Below are positions 1 to 9,106 of a stretch of 64,000 nt of DNA, piece by piece. Every line of letters starts with the position of its first letter. The first letter of the stretch is position 1. Source of the DNA: Trigonopsis variabilis (Eukaryota > Ascomycota > Trigonopsidomycetes > Trigonopsidales > Trigonopsidaceae); the NCBI GenBank assembly GCA_003707065.3, contig PPXM03000007.1:248001-312000 (forward strand), given 5' to 3'. The notes under the pieces were generated by a model. The model saw only the letters and a program-made list of their open reading frames with translations, was not told the DNA's origin and searched no databases. A program made the position numbers and the translations under genes.

Positions 1-135
1 AAGAAAATCCCTAAACGTTTGGGTTGCGCAAAAACAGCGACAAATAGGTTTGTCTAAGCCAAGGTCTAGAGGAAGGAAGAGAAGCAGCTGAGACCTAGAT
101 CATGGCTCAGAAAAGTCAACAGTGCGAGTTTTTCG

Positions 136-151
136 AAGTATTATAATACTT
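136..151. repeat. Perfect 16-bp palindrome
   Basis: The sequence AAGTATTATAATACTT reads the same on both strands. It lies about 100 bp before the first recognisable similarity of the decayed gene copy that follows. It could be a dimer binding site or chance in AT-rich DNA; nothing else supports a function. Bases 1-135 hold no feature I can support. Confidence 0.4.
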
Positions 152-249
152 GAATTGATCCTCGCTTGTTCATATTCTCACCCTTCAGAGGAACCAAGGT
201 TGTAATAGGAGAAGGCACTCTAACTCAACAACAGCCAGTAAGCATCGAC

Positions 250-645
250 GCGCAGGATGAGACACTCAAGAAAGACAGAAGACTAAGGGAGAACGGTCTT
301 CTAAAGAGCGAAAGATTCAATAAAAGGAGCTTTGACAGAAAGAGAGTACCCTGAAAAGGAGATATTAAGAGGCGATGATGCCGTCAAAGAAGAGTATAGC
401 ATGGACGCAATTCTAGAGGAAAACAGCTCTAATTCGCAAAACTCGTATGAATAGCGAGTAAGTTTTGAAGAAGATATAACTCCTCTTATGATCTGAACAA
501 GAGCTTCAGATGAGGCAATCTTATTTTCTCTTCGCGAATGTCGGTGCTGCGACACTTGCTTCTCTCTAACCGGACCTCGGGAAGAGCAAGATGCCTCCTT
601 CATTCGCATTAGTCAGGTTCTATCATGAAGTAAGTGATACTAGGA
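250..645 (+). pseudogene. Decayed inverted copy of the orphan gene at 729-1250
   Basis: This stretch aligns, on the opposite strand, with almost the whole coding part of the intact orphan gene downstream. Matching islands include the AAGAAAGACAGAAGACT block near 270, the GCGAGTAAGTTTTGAAGAAG block near 457, and the run around 508-545 (CTTCAGATGAGGCAATCTTA and on). Similarity runs out near 645. The copy has gaps relative to the intact gene and no reading frame stays open for long, so it looks non-functional. The two copies lie tail to tail with about 80 bp between them. I infer a local inverted duplication followed by decay of this copy. I estimate 65-75% nucleotide identity by eye, not by computation. 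It is a relic of an unknown host gene, not of a recognised mobile element. Confidence 0.7.
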
Positions 646-728
646 AAAGAAGGAGAGAAAATTACTCCCACTCAGCGATAAAATATGAGAAGCAAGAACT
701 CCTGCTCGACAATTTTGGATAACTCCAT

Positions 729-1250
729 TCAGATCGCAACTGATCTATGCAGCCCCTCTACCATGTCCTGATATCGATTACTTCGCCTTAGAGCGTGATT
801 AAGACGAATGAGAGAAGCATCTTGCTCTTCCCGAGTACCGTGTTCCATAGAACGTAGATGAACTAGTGCCGCAGCACGGACATTCGCGAACAGAAAATAA
901 GATTGCCTCATCTGAAGCTCTTCTTCAGCCAATTCTTCGCCTGGGTCAAGAAAAGGCGACACAAGAGGAGTCATATCTTCCTCAAAACTTACTCGCCATT
1001 CGTGAGAGTTCTGCGAACCAGCACAGCTTTCCTCGAGACTTGCATCCATGCCACACTCTTCTTCGGCGGCTTCGTCTCCTAATCTTTCAAGCAACGCCTC
1101 CTCACTGATCGAGACCCGGCGTCTCCAAACCGCTCTGGATGCGAAAGCTCCCTTTATAAAATCTTTGGCTCTCTTAAATAGATTCCTCCTCCCAGTCTTC
1201 TGTCTTTCTTGGGCGTCTCGCCCTTGAAGTTCGATGTAAGATATACCCAT
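729..1250 (-). CDS. Unrecognised 173-residue protein (orphan, charged, helical)
   Basis: I do not recognise this protein. The first ATG is at 1250 (MGISYIELQGRD...), and the frame runs open to a TGA at 729-731. The product is hydrophilic and mostly helix-forming. A basic N-terminal part (residues about 15-45, with RRNLFKRAKDF and WRRRVSISEE) is followed by an acidic middle (EEALLERLGDEAAEEE and later FEEDM). The C-terminal half is amphipathic (YFLFANVRAAALVHLR and NHALRRSNRYQD). No signal peptide, membrane span or cysteine motif is visible. A TATA-like box sits about 70 bp upstream. The gene looks intact, whereas its inverted copy at 250-645 is decayed. That the coding region was retained suggests it is real, but an orphan status cannot be proved without a search. 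It could be a lineage-restricted gene of a repeat-associated family. Confidence 0.55.
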   Translation of the reverse strand: MGISYIELQGRDAQERQKTGRRNLFKRAKDFIKGAFASRAVWRRRVSISEEALLERLGDEAAEEECGMDASLEESCAGSQNSHEWRVSFEEDMTPLVSPFLDPGEELAEEELQMRQSYFLFANVRAAALVHLRSMEHGTREEQDASLIRLNHALRRSNRYQDMVEGLHRSVAI

Positions 1251-1316
1251 AGATAGATAGTTTCTCAAGAGGAGAGCCAATGTCAAGCGTGAATAATAAA
1301 ATCAAAAGGAGCTTGT

Positions 1317-1393
1317 GATTTTATATAAGGGAAAATGTCAGCCTCGAGAAGGAGGCCATCCTATGATATGAATAGAGAGGCGATATCCGCCTC
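1317..1393 (-). promoter_or_regulatory. TATA-like box and two GAGGC inverted pairs upstream of the orphan gene
   Basis: On the minus strand TATATAAAA (about 1317-1326) lies roughly 70 bp before the orphan ATG. Just upstream are two inverted pairs: GCCTC at 1341-1345 with GAGGC at 1352-1356, and GAGGCG at 1377-1382 with CGCCTC at 1388-1393. The arrangement resembles a pair of dimeric regulator sites next to a core promoter. No binding protein is implied by the sequence itself. Confidence 0.4.
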
Positions 1394-1399
1394 GATCTC

Positions 1400-2305
1400 G
1401 CCTTTAGGGCTGGGCAAGCACTGGGCGTGCAAGGCGCTCACTATGAACAGAGACTATTCATACCTTGCCCTTCTTTGGTTCTAGAAAGCATCCGCTCTGA
1501 GTCGTCTTGAAAATAGGCATTTGAAAGCGCAAAAGAACAGAAAATGAAGTGGCTCTATGCAGTTATTGGGCGGTTACCAACAACATTGACAAGCCACATG
1601 TGATATGGTATAAGATGGTATATAAAGAGCACTCGCAATGATATAAGAAACTTGTCTTTATTATTTCTAGCGATCGAGCCAATAGGAAACAAAAAGTTTC
1701 CCACGGTTTGGCTTCTTGTTGTAAAGAAGACTTGTGATTTGATACTGACCAGAATTCGTTCAGCAAGAAAAGTCCGGTCTCTAGAATAAGAAAGACAGCT
1801 ATAAAAGAGTCTTTTTGGAATATGGTTCAGAACATTTAGTGAACACGGAAGCTCGTTATCCATTCTTCCAAGTTATTAGCAGTAGTGCACAGTTGTTTGC
1901 AACCTTGATTGAATGCAAGTACCGCTCATGTACTATACGTAACAAAAGCTTGGTTCCAGTAGATATCAAAGAAAACAGTGCCAATAGGGAATTACTAGGC
2001 ATTATATAGAAATGGAGCTCTTAATGTCGTCACTCTGTCAGCCAAGTTGCGTTTTGATGTCGTATGTATTGTACGAAGGAACGTGTCGGTCTATCTATCC
2101 CCCCAGCATTAGAAAGAGCAATAGACACTGATCATTCCAAATAACCTCAGATCCCTGGATTCGTGTATAAAGGAATCAATGTTGTTACGCAGAGGTTCAA
2201 AAAACTGCTGGCTCTTGGTATATTTGATAGCAGCGTTTGGTTTTGAAAAGAATATTGACTGAAATTCGTCGTAAATGAGAAATGGAGAACTTTCAAATAG
2301 TGAAA
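1400..2305. other. Intergenic, no supported gene
   Basis: Only short open frames without usable starts or family resemblance occur here. I see no tRNA and no clear repeat. The stretch separates the orphan gene promoter from the fossil retrotransposon fragment. Confidence 0.5.
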
Positions 2306-2309
2306 AGAG

Positions 2310-2770
2310 AAGAAATTGACTTGTATGGTTTTCCGTTTGCCTGAGAGTGACAAATTTGCAGGGGTTTGGGATTCCAACCTGCTATATCGATGGATCATGG
2401 ACGATTAGTTTCCAGCTGGGAATACCCCTGTTGACCAGCAAATGAAAATTGCCAAATAATTCATAGAAGGTGACGCCCGCGTTTGGAATGGTATATCGAT
2501 TATAGACTATTCGCTTAGCACACAGCAAGCGTCCTGGTAACAGTTTCAGAACGCTCTGAAGGAGAAGTATTTTCCTGAATATTGCGCTCAATGATCGGCA
2601 CCTTTACCCACTGTTAATATAAGCTTGTTGCTGACTACAAAATCGAGTTTCGTTCCATAAGAGAGAGATTACTAGGCTAGCCCTACCCTAAACAGACAGT
2701 GTTATGGTGCATCACAAAAATGAAAGGAGCATTAACCAATTTGAGACTCCTTTAAATTCGGTGGACTCAG
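2310..2770 (+). mobile_element. Fossil gag fragment of a Ty3/Gypsy-type LTR retrotransposon
   Basis: Translated on the plus strand, this stretch keeps landmarks typical of retrotransposon Gag. It has an LPESDKF-like opening, a MKIAK..FIEGDARVW block (the 'A..WW' region), then QFQNALKEKYFPE, which matches the usual 'F...L..KYFP' segment. Weaker gag-like residues follow to about 2770. No LTR, protease, reverse transcriptase or integrase is visible nearby, so this is a small remnant. It is clearly broken, with several breaks, and looks old. Ty3/Gypsy is the best family guess from the Gag pattern; other LTR lineages share parts of it. Confidence 0.55.
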
Positions 2771-2897
2771 AATGTATTGCTGCTGCATAGTCGGTGACCT
2801 TTAGGGCCTAGTTACACTCGTATCGTAACAGAATGTGTGTGCGTTGCCATGGCGTCGAGGGGTTTTGTTATAAAACTACTCGACACAGCCACAAAAC

Positions 2898-3839
2898 ATG
2901 AGTACTGCCGCCACTGATACTCGCCACATGGCTCTAAATCTTAACGAGTCTGGCGAGTCAGCATCACCGATGTCGAGGACGGCTAATGACTCGCTGGATC
3001 CCTCTCTTAATATGTACAAGTCCGGGACTCCGTTTGGCCGGCTGGCTGATACCCCTTTTTCCGGCATTTCTTCCGAATGGGACCGGTTTGATCGACGAGG
3101 ACCCGGGCAGGAAGCCGGGCCCGAAACTCCAGATGACAGTTCTCAGCCTCATGTTTGTCCTCAATGCCATCACTCTTTTACTAGGGTCCATAACCTCAAA
3201 AGTCACATGATGACCCACACGGGCGAGAAGCCGTTTGTGTGTGACATCTGCAACTCCAAGTTCCGCCGAGTTCACGACTTAAAGCGTCACCAAAAGCTTC
3301 ATACTGGCGAGCGTCCGTTTGTTTGTCAAAAATGTAACCGTCGATTTACTCGGGCGGATGCTCTGGTCCGTCATACAAAAGGTCCCAACGGCTGTCCGAA
3401 TAAGCCTGATGAAATCAGCAACAAAGTTCACACAATCAGGACTGCCATGAGTGATGGGAGCACCCCGGAGCCTCTTCCATCTCATCAACATACTCCAGTG
3501 CCATCTCGCGGTCAGAATCGAGATGGGTTGGAGGGTCAGGCATCCCTTGCACGGCAGTCTGACTCAAATGAGAGTCTAGAGCGGTCAACATTAGAATCAG
3601 TAGATCTACTAAAATCTACGCGGACCGAGTTATATAACTGGGACCAGAAACGGCGCTACATAGATTCTAATGTTAATATTTCAAAAAACGAAGTGCCTTC
3701 GATCGCCTATGTTCGATCTTTAGAAGAGCGGTTACGAGGGCTAGAGGATCGCCTCTATAGGGCCGAAAGTCGAGTATCTGTCCTCGAGCAAGCCCAACTG
3801 CAACGGGAGCATCAAGAGCTCCGAGCAGATGGTAGATAG
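2898..3839 (+). CDS. C2H2 zinc-finger transcription factor with C-terminal coiled coil
   Basis: This 313-residue protein starts at the ATG at 2898 and ends in TAG. It carries three tandem C2H2 fingers at about residues 85-170: CPQC...HMMTH, CDIC...HQKLH and CQKC...HTKGPNGC. They are joined by TGEKP and TGERP linkers, so the protein should bind DNA in the nucleus. Fingers of this kind (RVHNLKSH, RVHDLKRH, ADALVRH) occur in ascomycete regulators of the Crz1/Azf1-like group, but I cannot assign an ortholog. The region after the fingers is Ser/Thr-rich. Residues about 265-305 hold YVRSLEERLRGLEDRL and a further heptad-like stretch, probably a coiled coil. That piece resembles the dimerisation linker found after Zn2Cys6 domains, which is odd here. 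The gene has one exon. It lies just after a retrotransposon relic. Confidence 0.8.
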   Translation: MSTAATDTRHMALNLNESGESASPMSRTANDSLDPSLNMYKSGTPFGRLADTPFSGISSEWDRFDRRGPGQEAGPETPDDSSQPHVCPQCHHSFTRVHNLKSHMMTHTGEKPFVCDICNSKFRRVHDLKRHQKLHTGERPFVCQKCNRRFTRADALVRHTKGPNGCPNKPDEISNKVHTIRTAMSDGSTPEPLPSHQHTPVPSRGQNRDGLEGQASLARQSDSNESLERSTLESVDLLKSTRTELYNWDQKRRYIDSNVNISKNEVPSIAYVRSLEERLRGLEDRLYRAESRVSVLEQAQLQREHQELRADGR

Positions 3840-4598
3840 AGCTCTATCCTCTTCTGATCAACGGCCAGAATTCCATTGATGTTTTCCAAATGAGACGGCT
3901 TTTGATGGTTAGCTTGATTCTTCATTAGGAGTCGCTTGTATATTAGCTACTAGCAGATCAGCGTAATGATATTTTTATGCGTGTGCAACTTTACGTATGC
4001 AACTTTAACATATACATCAGAGTAAACATTGAGTCTCGAAATCTGATAAAGCTGACCTCAGCGAGGGCCGACCAGGTTATCCACTCAAGTGCGTGCGATC
4101 AGGGTGTCTCATTTGCACTATCTAGAAAGTACATGACTGATAGCTCCCTCGGTCTTTTCTCAGTTGAGGCATCGGGATGTAGCAAATCACGCCGGCTGTG
4201 TCATATATTCAATGATCCCATGATCCCACGTGATATAGTGATATCCAATCATTCCGCCGTTTTCACTCTCTTCCTCATCTTGGCAAGAGATGGACAAAAA
4301 GTCATATAAATTTAGATTAAGGTATTCAGTGCTTTATGTTAGGTTTACACATATCAGAAAATATGCAATGGCGGCGCAATGACTGTTGGTCACCTCGAAT
4401 GATCCCCGGGTCCATCGGCAGGCCATAACTATACTGAACGGCGCGCCGCGATTGAACATCCATTGACTTCGAAAACAATGGGGTAAATGGCGAGCATGGG
4501 AGCGATGAAAGTTGGACAGGCTCTGTGCAAGATGGATAGATGCTACAATGACAAGTAGTAGATGAATATATTTATTGTGGATATTTAACATTCAAAGC
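3840..4598. other. Intergenic between convergent genes
   Basis: The zinc-finger gene and the heat-shock gene converge here. Only short meaningless frames are present. The minus strand carries an AATAAATA-type A-rich motif near 4567-4576 that fits the 3' end of the heat-shock transcript. Confidence 0.5.
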
Positions 4599-5099
4599 CT
4601 AGTCAGACTGCGTAACTTCAATTCTCTTTCGTTCCTCATCAAAGGCTTTGGGAACATTGATGCGTAGTAAACCATCCTTCAAGTTGGCGCTAACACCTTT
4701 GGGGTTGACCCTTGAAGGAAAGCTAAACGTTCGGCTGAATTGTCCGGTGACTCTCTCGGTGGCCCAGATCTTGTCTTTGGAGTCAGCCTTCTTGTCTCCC
4801 TCAGGTTGACTGAAATCTTTAGATCGGTTGATCTTTCCTTCGACCTTGATAGTCTGGGGGTCAACAAACTCAACGTCGACGTCTTTCTTTTCAACGCCTG
4901 GGAATTCGCCCTCCAAAAGGTAGGAATCCTTGGTTTCCTTGATATCAAAGCTAGGGCTCAAGACACCATTCACTTCAGGGAATGTCTTGCTTAGGGGAAG
5001 ATCGAAAAAGCCGGAGTTGGGGTTGTCGAAGAGTCTCAAGACTTGTTGAGGAAGGTTTTGAGAAGAGGGGGAGGAAAGGAAGTATCGTGATAAAGACAT
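4599..5099 (-). CDS. Small heat-shock protein (Hsp20/alpha-crystallin)
   Basis: The 166-residue product is an ATP-independent holdase chaperone of the cytosolic Hsp20 class. The alpha-crystallin domain spans about residues 48-160. It opens with SPSFDIKETKDSYLLEGEFP and has the GVEKKDVDVEF strand and the KVEGKI segment. It ends with the hallmark NLKDGLLRINVPK (the conserved A-x-x-x-n-GvL motif). A charged insert, about residues 92-112 (SKDFSQPEGDKKADSKDK), separates the beta-5 and beta-6 region as in yeast Hsp26/Hsp42 relatives. The N-terminal arm is short (about 45 residues) with a LPQQVLRLFD stretch. Family length is 140-220, so it looks complete. It has a single exon. A TATA box and stress-type motifs lie upstream. 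Confidence 0.93.
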   Translation of the reverse strand: MSLSRYFLSSPSSQNLPQQVLRLFDNPNSGFFDLPLSKTFPEVNGVLSPSFDIKETKDSYLLEGEFPGVEKKDVDVEFVDPQTIKVEGKINRSKDFSQPEGDKKADSKDKIWATERVTGQFSRTFSFPSRVNPKGVSANLKDGLLRINVPKAFDEERKRIEVTQSD

Positions 5100-5125
5100 G
5101 ATTGATTCGATTGCTGCTGGGTATT

Positions 5126-5497
5126 TTCTCTAGAATTGGTCCTCCTTATATAGTTTTTCCCGTGTGGTTTTCAGCTACGGTCTAACGTCATCTCTATTCC
5201 AAATCAGGAAATGTTTCACTGTAGAACGGTCGAGATGTCTCTAGAACCCACACGGTCGGACCGAAGATTGGCAGATGGCTGACGACACTACAATAAAGAA
5301 ATTCTATAATATGAGGCTATTTTTTACAGCCGTTGTGACATTGCTCACCACCCTGACGTGACTCGACATTAAGGTCCTCATCAGTCACTAAGCAATTGCT
5401 CTCGTTTCTATGCAAATGAGCTATCCTGTCTCGCTGATCATCACATCACCGTTGATTCCGTCTTTGTCCCAAACACGCCCTGTCCCCCTCAACCCCT
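5126..5497 (-). promoter_or_regulatory. Stress-type promoter of the Hsp20 gene
   Basis: A TATATAAG box (plus-strand 5146-5153) lies about 47 bp before the ATG. Two CCCCT motifs at 5485-5489 and 5493-5497 match the stress-response element bound by Msn2/4-type regulators. GAA/TTC blocks at 5197-5217 and TTCTCTAGAA at 5126-5135 resemble heat-shock elements but do not have canonical 5-bp spacing. Function is inferred from motif identity and from the gene served. Confidence 0.4.
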
Positions 5498-5555
5498 TCA
5501 TTGCTCATCACGCCATGGATTCTGTATGATGATGTTTGCATCGGAATTTTCGGAA

Positions 5556-6826
5556 TCATTCCACAAGCTCCAAAGAGGGAACAGCAAACTCGGGCAAGGA
5601 GAACTTATGTTTATAGGTGTTCCATAGCCGCTCAAGTTCCTGAATATAGAGCTCGTGGTAATGATCCACCACCTCGTCAGCAGGATTCTTGAGGTAAGGA
5701 ACAGGAATTGGATGACCAGTGACCAAAGTGATAGGCCGCCTATAAGGCATCAGTCCTAGGTCGTAATTGAAGATCCCTCGGCCTTTGAATAAAGGCACCG
5801 CATAGCCCACAGTCTTTTTGACTATCGTCTGGAATTTATAGAGAAGAGATCCCACCTCGTTGTCGACCTGATCATATAAATCTAGAAACGGTTAGTTACG
5901 TTGCCTCTATTGATCATTGATACCATTTTCCCCAATGGCCAAGATTGGAACCAAACACGTGTTTCCGGCGTTCATGCCTAGTCTGACAAAACCTTTGCGT
6001 TTCTTCAACACGAGCCGCAAAGTGCCCGGGTGCGCCAATAGACTTTCTTGCGCACCTCCTATCACAATGCAAATGGACATATTGTTTTGTAACAAAGCCA
6101 GACAGTTTTCTCTGTCAACTGAAGAGCATCCCATAGCCATGATTATATCTCGATGAAACTAAAAGTGTCAATTGATAGTCCATACCCGAAACAAAACCTA
6201 CCGGTATATGGAAGTTGGAAGATAATGTCAGGAGGCTCGTAGGGATTCCTGGGAAAGTTTTGCTCCAACCGGCACCTAGAGTCAGTCTTGTCGTTATCTG
6301 ATGTCTCCTTACCCTCGCTAGCTACTCCGCCAAAGGCTCCCATTGAGATGATACCATGAGGATGATATCCAAATAGATACCTTGGCCCTGTAGGTCTGAT
6401 GTCCCTGTTTGTGGTCGAGAAAATGGTGGGAATCCTCAATGACAGCCAGCTGGACTGCTGTCTACTTGAGATCTTTCTGGGGTCAAACGTCGGTACTAGG
6501 TCGATAGTCTTGAAAATGCGGATAGGAAAGTAGTTGCAGAACCATCTGAAGAAGATAAGTCTTCGGAAGAAGTTCGATCTTCGACCCATAATACGTCCTC
6601 GAAAAGCTGTAGTGTCATAACACATATGAATCAGGTATACGATGAGTAGAGGCCAAAGAAATGGATTAGCCCATGATATGACAAAGAGAAAAATGCTCAA
6701 AGGAATCAGTAGGATCGCCCTAGAAGACAATGTTAGCAAAGGCCAGCAGGAGTGCACTTCTTACGTCAGGACCGAGAAGGTCTCTAATCGTCGGTTTAGT
6801 GGAACGTTTAGAGGTACCAATCTCAT
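5556..6826 (-). CDS. DGA1: Diacylglycerol O-acyltransferase type 2 (DGAT2), 4 exons
   Basis: This enzyme makes triacylglycerol from diacylglycerol and acyl-CoA at the ER and lipid-droplet surface. By hand the exons are 6826-6765, 6719-6202, 6148-5924 and 5881-5556, giving 376 residues. Introns are 45, 53 and 42 nt. The ATG at 6826 starts MRLVPLNVPLNRRLETF, the usual DGAT2 opening. A hydrophobic hairpin follows (residues about 21-50). The catalytic HPHG is in FGYHPHGIISMGAF. The GGAQESLLAHPG and KKRKGFVRLGMNAG blocks, GENDLYDQV (rebuilt across intron 3) and the PLFKGRGIF and PYRRPITLVTG motifs are all present. The length matches fungal Dga1. Intron 2 is unusual: the first AG after the branch site would shift the frame, and a second AG 10 nt later keeps it. 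The gene diverges from mS41. Confidence 0.92.
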
Positions 6827-7519
6827 TCTACCACTTTGGCATTACTCAAAGCAACTGAACGGTAAACTGTTGAGTAACTGATAACAAATCTTTGCGGAGG
6901 TTGGAACTTGTGTCCGATGACCGATTTACGTAACGCTCATGGAAATGTGCAACGATACAGCCGAACGGTGGATCCTATTTTGGTGCAACAAAGTTCCCCA
7001 CGAGTTCCCCGCAAGTATTCCCGGCAATTGATTGACTGGAGGTGCCTTTCGCCAGAAGACTGTACACATTTAAATAAAAGGAATGAAATAAGAAAATAAC
7101 ATAATCAGTTCACGATTTCATTTGAAGTGGATGACATAGTCAAAGCGCTCTTTTAGTGAAGCGAAGATTGAAATGAGATTCGCTGTCTTAATGAGAAGCC
7201 TTTCGCTTTAATTTCTAGTCTATATAGATCATATAATTGTATTTATTATGGGCGTCAGATTCTGTTGTCAACGAGTTTGAGTTTAAGCTTATGGGTCGGT
7301 CCAAAAACGCCTGCAAGTGATTAAACTACAATATTACGAGGGCCTTCTAACAATATTGTAGAATCTATATATCTTCACCTCCATGGAAAAAGGACGTTAG
7401 ATAGTAGTCGTTTGCATTTCTGACCATGGTCCTCGTGTCAGGTGACCTTGTGAAAGTTTTCCGTTACTGCCTCACCTCTCAAGATACCTTCACGAGATCG
7501 GCGCATCTAACAACTCGAT
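6827..7519. other. Divergent intergenic region DGAT2/mS41
   Basis: This 693-bp stretch separates two divergent genes and presumably holds both promoters. It is AT-rich around 7050-7330. No gene, tRNA or clear repeat is seen. Confidence 0.5.
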
Positions 7520-7874
7520 ATGATCCGGCGAGGAGTTAGTTTGTTCAGCAGCTTTGGACAAGTTCGGACGTTCCGGTTTGCGGTCCTTCGAGAGGAGATC
7601 CCAAAACCAAGTCATCGAGTTAAGGACGTGAAGCACTTTTTAAAGAAAGTCGGTCACGGCGCGGAGAAATACACTGAAGAATTTGGAAGTTGGGAAGAGT
7701 TCTGGAAGATGAAAGGCCCAAAAATGAAGCAGATTGGAATCGATACTACGTTGAGAAGGTAAATGAACGATCTTCCATCCTAACGGTAGGCATATTTTGG
7801 CGCAAATGAACAACTATAGATTGGGCCTTCCCATTCTCGATAAAAACAAAGACGCAAAGAAATGGCGCCTATAA
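7520..7874 (+). CDS. FYV4: Mitochondrial small ribosomal subunit protein mS41 (Fyv4, IGR motif)
   Basis: The product (107 residues) is a mitoribosomal small-subunit protein. Exons are 7520-7758 and 7790-7874, separated by a 31-nt intron (GTAAATG...CTAACGGTAG). The start MIRRGVSLFSSFGQVRTFRF is a typical mitochondrial presequence. The IGR motif follows: VKDVKHFLKKVGHGAEKYTE, then FGSWEEFW and GIDTTLRR. Exon 2 continues the expected R-H-I-L-A-Q-M-N-N-Y-R-L-G pattern and ends KKWRL. Without splicing, the frame would stop right at the intron. The spliced length and the motif order match fungal Fyv4/mS41. This intron is, with certainty of phase, the shortest in the window. Confidence 0.88.
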
Positions 7875-9106
7875 TTGTAAATATTTGATGGATACACTGG
7901 TTGTGACTGGTTATTTAATGATTCACGTCTACGTGTACGTAAGAAAGAAGGAGGCCTCAACCGAACAAGAGATACGATCTCCTCTTGGTTATTGCTATTA
8001 TGCAGGAAGTTGCATCAACTTGATGAGCTAAAGGAACTGGCTATTCATTTTCTGTCTGATTGTCTCAAATGCAGTAAACTCAATGATAATTCTTTTACCA
8101 GGGCTGATCTATACGCATAGATGGCTGTTTCGATATACGCTGTCGAATACTGATATTTGTTCGATGGACTGTTGGATTAGGCCTCTTATATCCTGAAGGA
8201 GATCTCTTCTCGTGAAGTGTGACATATTCATAGCGCCAATCCAATAGCCCTTCAGTTCTGACTTTGGAGGGGCCACTGTTTATATCTTTTTATCTTATTA
8301 TTTTTTGAAGTAGCTCTCGTGCTTCTTACACTGACAGCGCAAAATAGATGCGCTCACTACAAGCATCATTATCATGTACATTGAGAGGTCGTAGATCCTA
8401 TACAGATAGGGGCAAAGCTACTTATATTGTAACAAGCTCTTGATCTGGTAAGTCTATTACTGCTAAGGTCGTGCCTGAGCAGATCATTTATTGCTCCCAA
8501 ATGCGCGGCCTGTTTGCTCCTGTCTTATTTGTCAAATATTTCAGAAAAAAACAGTTCTTCTGCAAGAGTCTCGAAATATCTAGTAGTGCATCTTAACCCG
8601 CTACTCTATTCGTTATTTTACTTCTGAGTGTAATAAATTTCAGTTAATTGGCCCGAAAGTCGTCATCTTTGTCGAAATGATAAGCTTTCACCGAGAATTA
8701 CATGTTCCGCTGAGGGCCAATATTGTCAGTGACGTATGTGCCGTGCCAGCATGCAGCTTCTGAAGCTTGGATTAGGTAAATGAAATATGAGCCAAAGATG
8801 CTTTGCTATGGGCCTGCGAAATGAATGCTTTTTCTTAGATTGATTCTAGAACTGATCCTTCAATTTTTAATTGGCATTTGGGTTGCTTGCTGTCTGGATT
8901 AGGCCAGTCGTGTGGTTGATATTCTCGGAACGAATTGCCCAAAACGAAAAATAATTGGGACGATAGGCGAGGTCCGTGCGATACCTGATGGCAATTGTCG
9001 GTGGAACTTCTTTCTGGAAAGGAGCCCCTGTATAAGGAAGGGAAGCAATTGAATCTATTTGTTGAAGTCATATGGGCAAATTGTGGCATTTTCTTGGAAT
9101 ACGATC
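7875..9106. other. Intergenic upstream of the first MFS gene
   Basis: No coding stretch with family resemblance was found in these 1.2 kb. A TATAAG box at 9031-9036 lies about 75 bp before the first transporter's ATG and probably is its core promoter. The rest holds nothing I can name. Confidence 0.45.

Noticed and set aside
1555-1863. 102-codon minus-strand frame
   Set aside because: AT-rich DNA with no family resemblance, and overlapping frames of similar length exist in the same stretch.
3977-4309. 110-codon plus-strand frame
   Set aside because: It has no family resemblance and lies between convergent gene ends.
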